A DNA stretch of 64,000 nt from Hortaea werneckii (Eukaryota; Ascomycota; Dothideomycetes; Mycosphaerellales; Teratosphaeriaceae), in assembly GCA_037044905.1 (NCBI GenBank), contig JBAOKB010000074.1, positions 186,001-250,000 of the forward strand, given 5' to 3'. The translations under genes were made by a program, and so were the position numbers. Under the pieces are notes generated by a model. The model was not told where the DNA came from. It saw only the letters and a list, made by a program, of their open reading frames with translations, and searched no databases. Shown piece after piece: positions 44,063 to 54,959 of the stretch (positions within the stretch are counted from its first letter, which is position 1; each line of letters begins with the position of its first letter).

Positions 44063-44830
44063 ACCCGACCACTTCTCTGTGATTTATACGATTGAAGCGT
44101 TCCAGCGAGGTGTTCAAATGGCGTTCGTGGCCACGGGTGGGGTTGATGGAATGTATTGGCTCGATTCTTTAGCAAATCATTATGGACTGGGCGAAGCAAA
44201 AGCATGCTTCGTATTATGCTTTGCTTTCCACCAGCTCTAGCAATTATCAAGGCGAAGATTCCCGTCACGCTTGAGCTCTAGCAATTACCAAGGCGAGGAT
44301 TTCCGTCACGCTTGATGAGTCGCTAGGCTCTCACGGTGCGGTGCTGTCAGTGACTACGCATGCTACAACACGACTTGGACCTTCGCAAGACAGTAGAAAG
44401 ATGAAGCCAGGTATACACATTATTTCAAGTAAGAGACATGAAAGATTAAAACTCCATTCAGAAAGAATATGCACAGTCGCAAGCAGAAAACAAGGCTAGA
44501 GTATCCGGCAATGGAAAACAACAACGCCTCCGATGCAATCTCCCTTCGTGAGGCGCGAACTTCATAGGATCCACACCATCATACATCATACTCGTGCTGT
44601 GTCGGCCGTGAAATCATTTTCCTGAGTACATCATACCCCAAATCCGCGCTCCTGTGGTTCTCGCGTGGTGCAGAAAAGGTCAAATCGCTTTTGCTTTTTC
44701 ATCCGCGCTCATCCCCAAAGACGCCTTGCTTGCTAAAACAGAAAGACGATCCCAGAATTTTTTGTCATGCAGAAGAGAAAAAGCAATTGAAAGAGAAGGA
44801 AAGAAACCGGCAGCGAACCTCGATCATGAC
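44063..44830. other. Convergent intergenic region
   Basis: 3' UTRs of EAF6 and the LRR-type protein gene; carries the 41-bp tandem duplication listed separately. No gene seen. Confidence 0.45.
44233..44314. repeat. 41-bp tandem duplication
   Basis: Two adjacent 41-bp copies (44233-44273 and 44274-44314), each starting AGCTCTAGCAATTA and ending CGTCACGCTTG. They differ at three positions, all transitions (T/C, A/G, C/T). Located 170 bp past the EAF6 stop. Simple local duplication. Confidence 0.9.
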
Positions 44831-46276
44831 CTAAAGAGCCACCCACCGCCTGGCGACAGCCTGCAGGTACTCCGCCTCGCTCACCGCATCCCAATACCCT
44901 TCATCCTTGCCATACGTCCCCGTCTGCCCATACGGACCAAGCGTACTGGGCTGCTTATCCGCGGGCCACTGCCCGGAGGAGCTAATCTCCGGCAACGTAA
45001 AGTCACCATGGACCAGCCGCTTCTCGGGCTGGAAAATACAACCCGCGAAGAAGAGTTCGGCGGAGAGTTCGTGGCGGGTCCTGCGTCGGGCCTGGATGAG
45101 TTCGCGCACGGCGTCCGTCACGGCGGCGAGTCGCTCCGCGCGCATCGAGGGCCCCGTCGTCGTGCTGCAGCCGCAGATGTCGGTGGCGCGGACTTGGAGC
45201 TCGCCGCGGAGGCGCGTCTCGTGGTTCTTGAACAGGTCGGCGCACATGTATGGCACGCTGATGCTGAGGTCGCGCATCTGCGGGAGGCCGGCGAGGAGTT
45301 CGCAGATGTGCTCGCCGGTTTCCAGCTGGCCGGGGAAAGGGTGGTAGAAGCCGTCGTCGGAGCGGGGGGAGTGCTCGAGGACTTGGAGGGTGTTGTAGGA
45401 GGCCCGGACGAGGGAGAGCATGCCTGCGACGGAGATGGTGGAGAGGTTGGTGATGTCGAGGCATTCTAGGTTGGTGGCGGTCCGGGAGATCAGTTCGAGG
45501 TCCACGTCCGAGACTGGTTTGTGTAGTGTGTTGCCGAAAATCTTGAGACGCTTGAGGGCACTGAAATCGACACGAGGGTCGTCCAGAGGGCTTGGGGTGT
45601 CATCGTTCTCCAAAGCCAGTGCTTGGTCGTGTGGCAGACAGACCGCTTGAAACTCAAGCGAGTGGAGTGGCTTGCCAGTGCCTGTGTTCACGTTCAAGAG
45701 GTCGATCCAGTCGTCGGCCGTTCCTCTGCGCAAGATAGTCCATGGCACGCTGAGGTACTCGAGCTGAGAGCATTGCGATACAACGGACAAGATGAGCTTG
45801 TCAGTCTCCGCGGTGTAGAAACCATTAAACCACATGCGACGAACGGCGTTGGCGCATGAGGGTGCCATGTGGAAAAGACGCTCTGTCTGCTTCAAGTGGC
45901 CAAACGGGTCACGGTAGACGGCATACCCACTAGGATTATCGATGAGCTCGTAGACACTGTAGCTTCCTCGACGGATCGATAGGTTGGCCCAGCGCTCAGC
46001 GCCTCTCCATCGCCGCTCAAAGACGTGCTCGAAGTTGTAACCGAGCGCCCACTCATGCCACTGGTTGCAGACCTGTCGAATGGAATTCGTCGCGTCCCAT
46101 CGTAGGGACTCTGGGCTCAGCGGTCCCCGGATATACTTGGTGAGTTTAGCTTTCTCCAGAGGCAAAGGTGCCTGGCTCAAGCCATACGTATATCCGACGC
46201 CTTCAGACTCGTTGACTTTGGTCGCCTGAAGCAGAATGTTTGATAGGATCTCGGTCGGCAAATCGTTAATGTGCAT
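44831..46276 (-). CDS. F-box/LRR-like protein, hypothetical
   Basis: Start chosen at MHINDLPTEILSNILLQATK (46276), an F-box opening; upstream in-frame codons lack that character. Single exon, 481 aa, no frame break. An F-box-like helix is followed by VCNQWHEWALGYNFEHVFER (family 'VC..W' element), then irregular leucine-rich repeats: LILSVVSQCSQLEYLSVPWT, FSALKRLKIFGNTLHKPVSD, RTATNLECLDITNLSTISVA, LLAGLPQMRDLSISVPYMCA. F-box proteins usually act as substrate receptors of SCF ubiquitin ligases; no substrate can be inferred. Tail VSEAEYLQAVARRWVAL. Confidence 0.8.
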   Translation of the reverse strand: MHINDLPTEILSNILLQATKVNESEGVGYTYGLSQAPLPLEKAKLTKYIRGPLSPESLRWDATNSIRQVCNQWHEWALGYNFEHVFERRWRGAERWANLSIRRGSYSVYELIDNPSGYAVYRDPFGHLKQTERLFHMAPSCANAVRRMWFNGFYTAETDKLILSVVSQCSQLEYLSVPWTILRRGTADDWIDLLNVNTGTGKPLHSLEFQAVCLPHDQALALENDDTPSPLDDPRVDFSALKRLKIFGNTLHKPVSDVDLELISRTATNLECLDITNLSTISVAGMLSLVRASYNTLQVLEHSPRSDDGFYHPFPGQLETGEHICELLAGLPQMRDLSISVPYMCADLFKNHETRLRGELQVRATDICGCSTTTGPSMRAERLAAVTDAVRELIQARRRTRHELSAELFFAGCIFQPEKRLVHGDFTLPEISSSGQWPADKQPSTLGPYGQTGTYGKDEGYWDAVSEAEYLQAVARRWVAL

Positions 46277-47584
46277 TCCAGCGACGACGTGGTAGGTGGC
46301 AACGATGAGACAAAGACGGCTGTAGTCAATCAAAGGAACTTCTAGGGTTCCAGTCGTCAACAAGGGACAATGAGAAAGCGGAAGTCAGATGATCTCTTCA
46401 AAAGATCTTCAGACAGTTCGTGCTTGCCCTTTTCTAGGAGATAGATAGGTCAGGCAGTTGCTGGAGAGGTAAAGAGTAGCGACGTGAATAGGTATTTAGT
46501 CTCTCCGGGGAGGGATAAGCGAGCAGTCAACCTCCACCTTCCACCGCAATTCTTTTACAATTAGAAAAAAAGTCTCTGCGAAAACAAGGACCTACTCTGT
46601 GCCTCTCCGCTTCCGTGGTGCCTCCTTCGCCACCAGCGCAATGGATCTCTTAGTCACACACGAGCCAGTCGCGGAACGCGACCTCCATCTTGGCCGTCAT
46701 GAGCACCGGTCACGAGACTGGTGAATGGGCTTCTCCTTACGTTTCTATTACCCCCAGCTTTTCTCGATTCTGGATGCGCAGCCGTCAGCGACCAGGCAGG
46801 CCCACGGGGGTGAGCAAGCGCTGTGCGGAGTGGAAAGCTTTTCCTTCCCTCTAGCCTCCTCCCCCCTTCGGCTCCGTGGGCCGAGGAGAGCACGAGGTCG
46901 CGCGGCAAAGTCTAAAGAGTTAAGCCCGCTGTTGCAGCTGCTTAAGCCGAATGCCACGTTGGCCATGGCTTCGGGTCTGTGTTGTTTATCCCGGCGGAGC
47001 TATGGTTTTGAAGTGTAAGAATCAGTTTCAGAGGAGGGGAAGGGGGGAAATACAATGCTGTAATAAAAGTCCCAGAGGTAACAGCCGATGACGCTGGCAC
47101 CGCTGGATTCGAGGGGGGTGCATCGTCCTTCTCCGCGAAGCGAGCCGCTGCGCGTTACATGGTACAGACATTCACTTCATCAACGAATGTATCAGAGACG
47201 CGGTCAAGCAGTCATGCCGCTCAAGTGGAATCGACGTATAGAACTTGTGAGATCATGTGAAGCACAAGTAGGAGTCGCAAGGAACACATTCGTACGTGCT
47301 CACAACTTGCAACTCCTCGAACGTTACTTGAAGGAGTCGTCACAGTGTAGAGACGTCTCTGTACTTCCCAACTAGTGCGACAGAAGTCCACGGACCCTAT
47401 AGATGGTGGTGCATCCGTCCTATCTCCCTGAGCACCAGGGAACGCCACCCACGGCATCAGTACAGACCCTAGCTAGTACTGTGCTTGCCTGCAACCCCTC
47501 GAACGCCCAGCTTCATGTAACAACCCCCTACGCTATAGAAGGATCAAATTTTTTGAACGACAGCACGCATAGCGCCGATCATGT
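46277..47584. other. Intergenic region
   Basis: 1.3 kb between the promoter of the F-box/LRR gene and the 3' end of SEC66, both minus strand. Frames below 100 codons, no domain. Nothing called. Confidence 0.4.
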
Positions 47585-48534
47585 TCATTTCTTCCCTTTC
47601 CGCTTCTTTGCACCACCGCCACCACCTCCACCACCGCTCTCGCCGCCTCCTTGCCCTTGAGCCTGTGTCGGCCCACCAGCATCCACAAGCACAGCGTCGT
47701 CATCACTGCTCCCCGTCTTCTTCTCCCCGGCGGACTTGTTCTCCGCTTCAGCCGGTTGCTGACCGTCCAGTTCAAGCTCCTTCATGAACTCTGACTGTAT
47801 ACCCGCCCGCTTCTGATCCCACCATGTGCGTTCGGAAGGGAGCTGTGCGCGTATCTCGTCTAGTCGCTCACGGAGGATGCGATTTTGGTTCATTTCGTTG
47901 GCTGATTGGAAGATGATCTGACCCCAGCCTTGTGCGAATGCGTTGGCCTGATTTTTGAAGAAACAAACGTCAGCCATGTTCTATGTTATCCTTGCGCAGC
48001 CCAATCAATACAGCCATAATACCTCTGACTTACCTCGTTGACAACATCCTTGACTTCTGCCTCCATCTCCTGCTCTGCCCGCTGGAACCGCTGCCATAGC
48101 TCATCCCCTACTGAGCCCCTCTGCAGCAGCGTTTGCAGCGCAGGCTTCGAGCTCCGTAACTGCACAATCCTCTGAATATCCTCCACAGCCCTTCGCATCA
48201 ACGCAGCTTTCAAGATCGAGTCCGGTACCCTCTTCAACTGCTTCTCATTCTCTGCGCTCCCGCCTGACTCGGCCGGGTCCATGTGTAGCAGCGATAGGTA
48301 GACGTCGCGCTGCTTGTGCTGGGGGAACCATGGTTCGAGCTTGGCGGCTTTGGCTAATTGTCGTTTCCGGTAGAGGGAGGAGAAGGTGTATAAACTGCCG
48401 ATGAGGATGATCAGGTAGAGGGTCGGGAGGGTGAGGTTGGTCCAGAAGCTCTTTGGCGGTGGAGGGGTGAAGGTGCCATCGGAGGTGCCGTTTGTGAAGG
48501 TGCCGTTGGTGGAATTGGTTGCGTTGTCGTCCAT
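47585..48534 (-). CDS. SEC66: ER translocon subunit SEC66/SEC71
   Basis: Non-essential subunit of the Sec62/63 complex for post-translational import into the ER. Exons 48034-48534 and 47585-47947, 86-nt intron in phase 0 (KDVVNEANAFAQGWGQIIFQ); 287 aa. The lumenal N-terminus has several N-x-S/T sites (MDDNATNSTNGTFTNGTSDG), followed by one membrane helix (residues about 36-55, TLPTLYLIILIGSLYTFSSLY trimmed at its ends), then the cytosolic Sec66 domain: LEPWFPQHKQRDVYLSLLHM, ILKAALMRRAVEDIQRIVQL, KPALQTLLQRGSVGDELWQR, FQSANEM. The C-terminus is Gly- and Lys-rich (GGGGGGGGAKKRKGKK), longer than in yeast. No frame break. Confidence 0.92.
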
Positions 48535-49065
48535 GTTGGTTGATGTTGCTCGCGGAGCAGGATTTTGACTCGGGTGGATTCGATCTCTACGCTCTCATTC
48601 TATCCAACGGACCCTTTCACCGGTGAGTCGCAAGTTGTCGTTTTCGATGTCTTCCCACATATGCCACCTGCCCAGTATCAACATGCAACAGCTGGCTTCT
48701 CGCGAATTGATTGAACCCTTAAGCGGGATCGGCCGCTGCGCCGCCGGTTCCCTCTGCCGAGCGCTGTAGCGCTAGTGTCGTCAATCTGCCGCCGATGACA
48801 AACGTCATTTCATTTGGAGCTCGTGAATTCACTCCGCTGAACATCAAGACAGACAGACGTTGCCTGAAAGGGACGTACAACATTGACTGCTTCCGGCTTC
48901 CCCTCTGGACTAACACCTAACCCATCCATCTACGACATGCTCCATCCGCGGTAACCTACCCCATCTCGTCTTCGTCATCCAGCATCAGAGCTTAGCCGAC
49001 CAAACCAACCTCTTGTACCTCCCCGCCTGCACCTCCATCGGACACCATCTCCATCTCTACCAATC
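48535..49065. other. Divergent promoter region (SEC66 / NPL4)
   Basis: 530 bp head-to-head; both neighbours serve ER and protein quality-control functions, so shared control is possible but not shown. No site identified. Confidence 0.4.
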
Positions 49066-51302
49066 ATGATATTACGATTCCAGAGCCGCGAAGGCCAGTT
49101 CCGTCTGAACGTCGAGTCTACCACCGATATCTCCACCATCCTTCCCGACGTCCAAGAGAAGCTCCCGAAAGATGTCGTGCCATCCTCCATCACCATCAGT
49201 CCAAAGCCACACGGTGCAGACTCACGGCCAATCGAGGCGCTGAAGGGTGTGACCTTTGGTAGACTCGGTCTCACGCACGGCACCCAAATATTCCTGAACT
49301 TCGAGCAAGATGCGCCGGCTACCAACGGCCACTCCGAGCCTGCCAACAAGCTGAACGGGCAGGAAGTCAAGGCGGATCAGAATGGGAGTATAGCTCTACC
49401 ATCAAACAGCGCACCTGGCCTCGTCAAGAACCCATGGGAAACCGTCAAGCAGATGCCGCTGGACGACCGGTTGGATCAGCAGGATGGCAAGATCCATCGC
49501 AAGAAAGACCAGAAGATGTGCAGGCATGGACCCAAAGGCATGTGCGATTACTGCATGCCTATCGAGCCTTACAGCAAAGACTACCTGGAAGAGAAGAAGA
49601 TCAAGCACTTGTCCTACCACTCCTACCTGCGGAAGCTGAACCAAGGCAAGAACAAGTACGAGTCTGGGAGCTCCTACATGCCACCCCTTTCAGAACCCTA
49701 TTTCCGCGTCAACCCGAACTGTCCCTCTGGCCACGCGCCGTTCCCGAAAGGTATCTGCACCAAGTGTCAGCCTTCTGCCATTACTTTGCAACCGCAGGAA
49801 TATCGAATGGTCGACCACGTCGAGTTTGCCAACCCGGAAATCGTGAATAGCTACCTCAACTTCTGGAGAAATTCTGGTGGTGCGCAACGGTTGGGTTTCA
49901 TGTATGGGCACTACGAGCAGTACGATGTCGTGCCTCTAGGTACCAAGGCGGTCGTAGAGGCTATATACGAGCCTCCCCAGGTGAACGAGGTCGATGGCGT
50001 GACTCTTGGCGATTGGGAGAATGAGCAGTCAATTGATGAGGTTGCATCCTTGTGCGGTTTGGAGCGTGTAGGCGTCATCTTCACTGACCTGGTACAACCC
50101 CTGGACCCGGAGGCAGGAAACGCGGTCTGCAAGCGCCATGCCGACTCATACTTCCTCGCATCACTCGAGGTCTGCTTCGCTTCACGGTTCCAGGCGAAAT
50201 ACCCACGCCCATCCAAGTGGAGCGAGACCGGCAAGTTCGGCAGTAATTTCGTGACCTGCATCGTTTCCGGCGACGACGAAGGTCAGATTGGCATCTCAGC
50301 CTACCAAGCCTCGAACGCCGCCGTCGAGATGGTCCGCGCCGACATCATCGAACCCTCGGCCGATCCAGCCGTGATGCTAGTGCAGGACGAAGACGAAGAC
50401 AACGAGCTCGGCCGCGTACGCTACATCCCGGAAGTCTTCTACCGCCGGATCAACGAGCACGGCGCCAACGTGCAGGAGAACGCCAAGCCAAGCTTCCCCG
50501 TCGAGTACCTCTTCGTGACCCTAACCCATGGCTTCCCAGACAAGACGGAACCCAAGTTCGTCAAGAACTCCTTCGCCATCGAGAACCGCGACATCATCGG
50601 CGAGGCCCAGGAGCCCCGCAACCTCCAGACCCAGCTCAAAGCCGGCGCGAACCGCATCGCGCTCGATCAACCCCAAGGCGTCCTCGCTGTTTCGGACTTC
50701 CATCTGCTCTGCTTTATCCGGAACCTCGGGGTCCTGAGTAAGGTAAGTAGGAAACCTCTTAACCCAATAATGAGGACCCTCCCACCGTCCCCTCTAAAGA
50801 GAAAAAAATTTGGAAGAACGTCCCAGCTAACCACTTCCCTCGCTCCTCCTTCGGCGTGGCGAATAACAGGACGAAGAACGCCTCCTCTGCCAAGTCGCGA
50901 CTACCCATGACGCCTCCGCCGGCGCAGCTCTTATGCAAACACCAGGTTGGGCCACTCTCCAGACTATCCTTCAGATGTAACAGTAGCGAGGAGATGTTTT
51001 TTTCGCGAAAAGAAAGCCAAAGAAGCCGAATTCTTTTTCGTAGCCATTGCCTTTCTTTTCGCTTTCTTCTTTTCACCTCCTTCCCTTCACGTACTCGAGA
51101 AAACCCATCGGTGTTGAAATTACAGAAAAGAATCTGCTGACTTCTAACTTCTTCTTCTGTTTTCGTGTTCTATCACACAGGCTGGCAATCTCTCGTCACG
51201 ATTCTAGAGACTTTGAAGGATGCGCTTGCTAAGCGCCGGAATGCCAATGAAGAAGGGGATGCGTTGGCGAAGAGGGTCAAGGGGGTTGATTTGGGACAGT
51301 GA
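49066..51302 (+). CDS. NPL4: Cdc48 cofactor NPL4, with two possible C-termini
   Basis: With Ufd1 it recruits ubiquitinated proteins to Cdc48/p97 in ER-associated degradation. Exons 49066-50742, 50870-50945, 51181-51302; phases consistent, 624 aa. N-terminal UBX-like domain (MILRFQSREGQFRLNVESTT), Npl4 zinc-finger region (CRHGPKGMCDYCMPIEPYSK and HLSYHSYLRKLNQGKNKYES), second Zn motif CPSGHAPFPKGICTKCQPS, then the MPN-like domain (RLGFMYGHYEQYDVVPLGTK, VVEAIYEPPQ, VGVIFTDLV, SLEVCFASRFQAKYPRPSKW). The last intron (50946-51180, 235 nt) has an unusual GTTGGG donor. If retained, translation ends at 50980 with GWATLQTILQM; if spliced it ends GWQSLVTILETLKDALAKRR...GVDLGQ. The two tails resemble each other. 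Confidence 0.93.
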
Positions 51303-52041
51303 GGGAGGAAGTAGCTGGGGGAGAGAGGAATAAGATGGAAACGCGGGATGGGAGGGGGGATAGGAATTTCCGCATGGGAGACGGGCAGTAAGAAGTATAT
51401 GGTATGAGAGGCGGGGCAGCCATAGCTGCAAGATAAATTGAGAAGCGGACTTGGCTTAAGCCGGGAGAGAAAGAGGGTCGAATGGCGGTTTCTTCGTCGC
51501 CTGACCCTGTAGCTATAAGAGCCCTATTTAAAATATTCGGGAGAGGGGGTTCCCTACATCGTCTAGATTTTGGAACATCCTTGCCCTCCCCCTCCCCTTT
51601 TCACCCTGTGACCCCAACTTTTTCTCGCTTGCTTTGACCTTTAAGTCTGAATCCGGTCTGATATGATTGTTTCGTCGGCTCGCCTAGACGCGGGCCAGGA
51701 CATGTGAGCTTTGAGCCAATTTTCGATACCAGGGGTCTGCCTTGGGAGACCGCGTGGGTCTTCTGCCTTCTTCCTCCATCAATCAAGGTTCCCTCGCACG
51801 CTGTATCCTCGAAGGGATGCATGCAGGCCTATGATGACGAGAGCCCAAGCCAGTAAGAACCCCTCGAGTGTCTGGCAAGTATGTCCTTGCGCTTCAGACA
51901 TGGTAGCCTGGAGACCTCTGCAAATGAGACGACCAATAGTGGTCACTAGATTCTTCCAGATCCTTCTCTCTTTCTGTAAAACCGAGGGGTCCCGCATCTC
52001 ATTCCGCAGGCGGCGACGGCAACTGACTCTGACCCTCCAGG
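51303..52041. other. Convergent intergenic region
   Basis: 740 bp: 3' UTRs of NPL4 and the Zn2Cys6 gene. No gene seen; a 90-codon frame (51779-52051, minus) overlaps the stop of the regulator and looks like chance. Confidence 0.4.
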
Positions 52042-53412
52042 CTAAACCCACAGAACCGGCGCCGGGTACGCCAGCAGATCCCTGACCCCAGGATCCTTAC
52101 TGTCGGCCAGCCGTTCACAGATCCTCCGACACTCCGCCTTCGCGGAAGGGCCAGTCCACCATTGTCCGATGACGCCGATGCGGGTGCACCAGAAAGCCAA
52201 AATCAGCGAGGCGCGCTCGTCGTGCTGTTCGAGGAGTTCGAGGAAAGACGGCTCCAGGGTGGCGATGAAGGCTAGCATCGGATCTACCGTTTCGTTCTTG
52301 AGTTCACAGAGCATGAGACGTTCCAGCCGGTCGAGCACGGCGGTGTACGTGTTGAGGGGAAGAGAGGAACCGACAACAACAGCAGCAGGGCTATGCGTCG
52401 TCGTTGCCGGTCTGAGACACAGCGATCGGAGGGCATGTATCAAGGCCGTATGGAGCACTTGGCCGTCGTCCGAGCGGCAGAGCGTGACGGGTACGAGGGC
52501 GGATCCGGTGTAGTATCGTACCACTTCTCCCAGGAGACCTTCCTCGAGCTGCTTGCGTAAGGTTGGCGTGGACATGATGGTTCGCACGCCTTGCATAGAG
52601 CGGATCCATGCTGGGACCGGTGGCGCAGACATCTTCTCGTTCGATAGGACGGGGGTGTTAATGAAGGATAATTTGGCGAGGATGCCGCTTGCGCTTAGAA
52701 GGGCATTCGCGTTACCCCTCTCCAGCTCGTAGACCAGCTCCGTGGAATAGGCTTGTAATGATCTCGTGAAGTGGGTCTTGGCAGCTTCGCTGTATTTTGG
52801 CTGTTCGGGATGAAGTCTACTGAGGTGGCTGGCCGAGTACGCTAGAAGGGCGTGTAATAGATAAGGCGCCTTCAGTCCGATCTGAATGCCGTGCTCCTGG
52901 ATCATGGATTGCGCGACCGGAGAGCCTAGCCATGGCTCCAAAGTGTCTTCGAAGTGGTCCATGAGTTCTAATGCATCTTGTCGCTGGTATGCTGAGTGAT
53001 CTCCTGGCGCCTGGCGTGGGACATTCAATTTCTCCAGGCATGACAACAGCTGCGTGTGCTTCCATACTCGGCTCCCAACTTCTAATCCTGTAGGATCTGG
53101 AGTTGGACTCTGGCTTCCAGACGGATGCTTCTCAGATACAGAAGACACTGGTGACAGGGCGGGTCCCTTGCGGCGAGTCGCGGTGGTAGGGAACTCGCAC
53201 TCCCACTTGCGCTCGACGCAATGCCCACACATCGGACGAACCTCATCGCACTTCACCCGACGTTGCTTGCACTGGATACATCCTTTCCGGGACTTCTGGT
53301 GCTGTCGCCTTTTGCGCGCCCCAGTCTCGTTGTATAGCGACCTAGAATGGGCGGAGGCCGCAGCCGAGCCCGGTGTCTCCAGCACCCAAGAAATTTCACC
53401 GGCTGCTGGCAT
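52042..53412 (-). CDS. Zn2Cys6 transcription factor
   Basis: Fungal binuclear-zinc regulator. Single exon, 456 aa. The cluster CX2CX6CX6CX2CX6C uses Cys45, 48, 55, 62, 65 and 72 (KGCIQCKQRRVKCDEVRP then CGHCVERKWEC), preceded by a basic patch (ARKRRQHQKSRK). The KGCxQCKxRRVKCDE form is that of the Upc2/sterol-regulator-like subgroup. The remainder matches the usual helical effector region: LLSCLEKLNVPRQAPGDHSA, ALELMDHFEDTLEPWLGSP, LKAPYLLHALLAYSASHLSR, ending RDLLAYPAPVLWV. Target genes unknown. Divergent from the copper transporter gene, 452 bp between starts. No frame break. Confidence 0.88.
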   Translation of the reverse strand: MPAAGEISWVLETPGSAAASAHSRSLYNETGARKRRQHQKSRKGCIQCKQRRVKCDEVRPMCGHCVERKWECEFPTTATRRKGPALSPVSSVSEKHPSGSQSPTPDPTGLEVGSRVWKHTQLLSCLEKLNVPRQAPGDHSAYQRQDALELMDHFEDTLEPWLGSPVAQSMIQEHGIQIGLKAPYLLHALLAYSASHLSRLHPEQPKYSEAAKTHFTRSLQAYSTELVYELERGNANALLSASGILAKLSFINTPVLSNEKMSAPPVPAWIRSMQGVRTIMSTPTLRKQLEEGLLGEVVRYYTGSALVPVTLCRSDDGQVLHTALIHALRSLCLRPATTTHSPAAVVVGSSLPLNTYTAVLDRLERLMLCELKNETVDPMLAFIATLEPSFLELLEQHDERASLILAFWCTRIGVIGQWWTGPSAKAECRRICERLADSKDPGVRDLLAYPAPVLWV

Positions 53413-53864
53413 CGCATCAGATTGATTAAATTAATAGCAGCCCGTTGTATTAACGCATGCTCACATGCTCGTGCGACGAATAATGCAAAAGAGATTTAGC
53501 AAAAGGGCGATATGTCTCTTGGATTGGGGAAAGAGGGAAAAACCCGGGAAGGTCATACATACAGGTATGGCCGCGCCTATCAGGCCCTAAAAGCCTTCGG
53601 TCTTATTGGTGAAATTTGGAATCGCTTTGACGCACATTAGCGCCGCCTTCTCCCGGACTTTGCGACATCCGTTCGCGCGCCGTCGAGGCCGTCGAGGCCC
53701 TGTCTCGCCTCCATCACCCATCCGCCCCGGCTGAGCTACCATCGCTAGCAGACAACCTTGTCGTCTACCTTCTTGATAACACTATCGGCATTTCCCACTA
53801 CTCGCATATCAGGCACAGGAAGACTCGAACATTCACATTGCGTCATCAAGGAAACGCGCGGGAA
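53413..53864. promoter_or_regulatory. Shared promoter, Zn2Cys6 factor and copper transporter
   Basis: 452 bp between the start codons of two divergent genes. I see no clear Mac1-type copper element; a TTTGCTA (minus strand, near 53493-53500) is only a partial match to TTTGCTC. Confidence 0.4.
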
Positions 53865-54850
53865 ATGGATCACTCCCATCACAACCATGGCGGCATGGAT
53901 ATGGGCGACGGTGGCGGCGATAGTCCCATGTGCAGCATGAACGTACGTTCCCAACCCAACTGCCTAACAATTATTCACAATACCAGTCCTCCCACACCTA
54001 TGCCATCCAATCATCTTGCACACATCCTAAAATCGATCAACCATTCCTAACGAATCATACTCATTTAAACCACCTTCTACAGATGCTCTTCACATGGGAC
54101 ACCGACAACCTCTGCATCGTCTTCAGCCAATGGCGCGTAACGGGACATTCTCCCTCGTCATCTCCATCCTGGCCGTGATGGCGCTGACCGCGGGCTACGA
54201 AGCTATCCGGGAGACGTCGAGGAATTACGAAGCGAGACAGGCCGAGAGGATTGAAAGTGCACCGCGTAAGTCGAAACCTCCCTTCCCGTTTTTCTTGATC
54301 CCTTCACGCAAAATGACTCTCCCTTGCTTTCTTGATCCGCGATTGCTGCGGGAAAGAGAATGGCAAGAGTGGACGGAAATAAGCCAATCTATCCCTCATC
54401 CACTAGCAAAGAGGAACACGAAAGCTCATGCTTGACCAAACATCCGTTCGTGAAGCGAACACCACGATCGCCGTCGGAGAACAAAGCTCACTTTTATGGA
54501 CAACGGCAGGGAACACGGCCGAAGCCGAAGAGAAAAAGGGAAGATTGTCAAGGCAGCCTTATACGGGATCCAAGTCTTCTATTCGTTCTTCATCATGTAA
54601 GTGTCTTCTTCCTCCCCAAACCCTACCTGCTCCTCGAAGCCCAAATGTTCCGTCCCGCCCTTTCTTCTCCCCCATCCGCTGCGATCTGCTTGCGGCAGAT
54701 GCAATGTGAAGCTGGGCTAATGCGATTGGAAAAAGGTTACTATTTATGACATATAACGGCTGGATCATGCTGGCGGTGGGTTTCGGCGCATTCTTTGGAT
54801 ATCTCATGTTCGGGCAAGCCAGCATTGACAAGAGTGCTGCTTGCCACTGA
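53865..54850 (+). CDS. Ctr-family copper transporter (CTR2-like), two apparent frame breaks
   Basis: Trimeric Cu(I) channel; the short Met/His-rich N-terminus and intermediate length suggest a vacuolar or plasma-membrane Ctr. Exons 53865-53942, 54083-54265, about 54407-54597, 54736-54850. N-terminus MDHSHHNHGGMDMGDGGG with MCSMN; TM1 FSQWRVTG/TFSLVISILAVMALTAGY; TM2-3 YGIQVFYSFFIM joined by splicing to LLFMTYNGWIML, containing the essential MxxxM (MLLFM); TM3 GFGAFFGYLMFG with the GxxxG packing motif. Ends DKSAACH. One base is missing at about 54143 (WRVTG to TFSLV) and one in the A5G3 run near 54542 (EEKKG to KIVKAAL). The exon 2/exon 3 junction is not in phase as modelled and is uncertain. 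Confidence 0.85.
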
Positions 54851-54959
54851 TTTGAAAAAAATACCACCGAAACCCTTTCCACGTCCCACATCCTAAGCAA
54901 TGGCATACTTAAACAATGGATATAATCAAAACATGGTATACGACTTCTCAATCTCTAGC

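Noticed and set aside
44654..45469. 271-codon plus-strand frame
   Set aside because: Mirror of the F-box/LRR gene on the minus strand; no independent features.
48541..48605. Possible tRNA-like end (GGATTCGATC) between SEC66 and NPL4
   Set aside because: No matching acceptor stem or anticodon arm could be paired around it.
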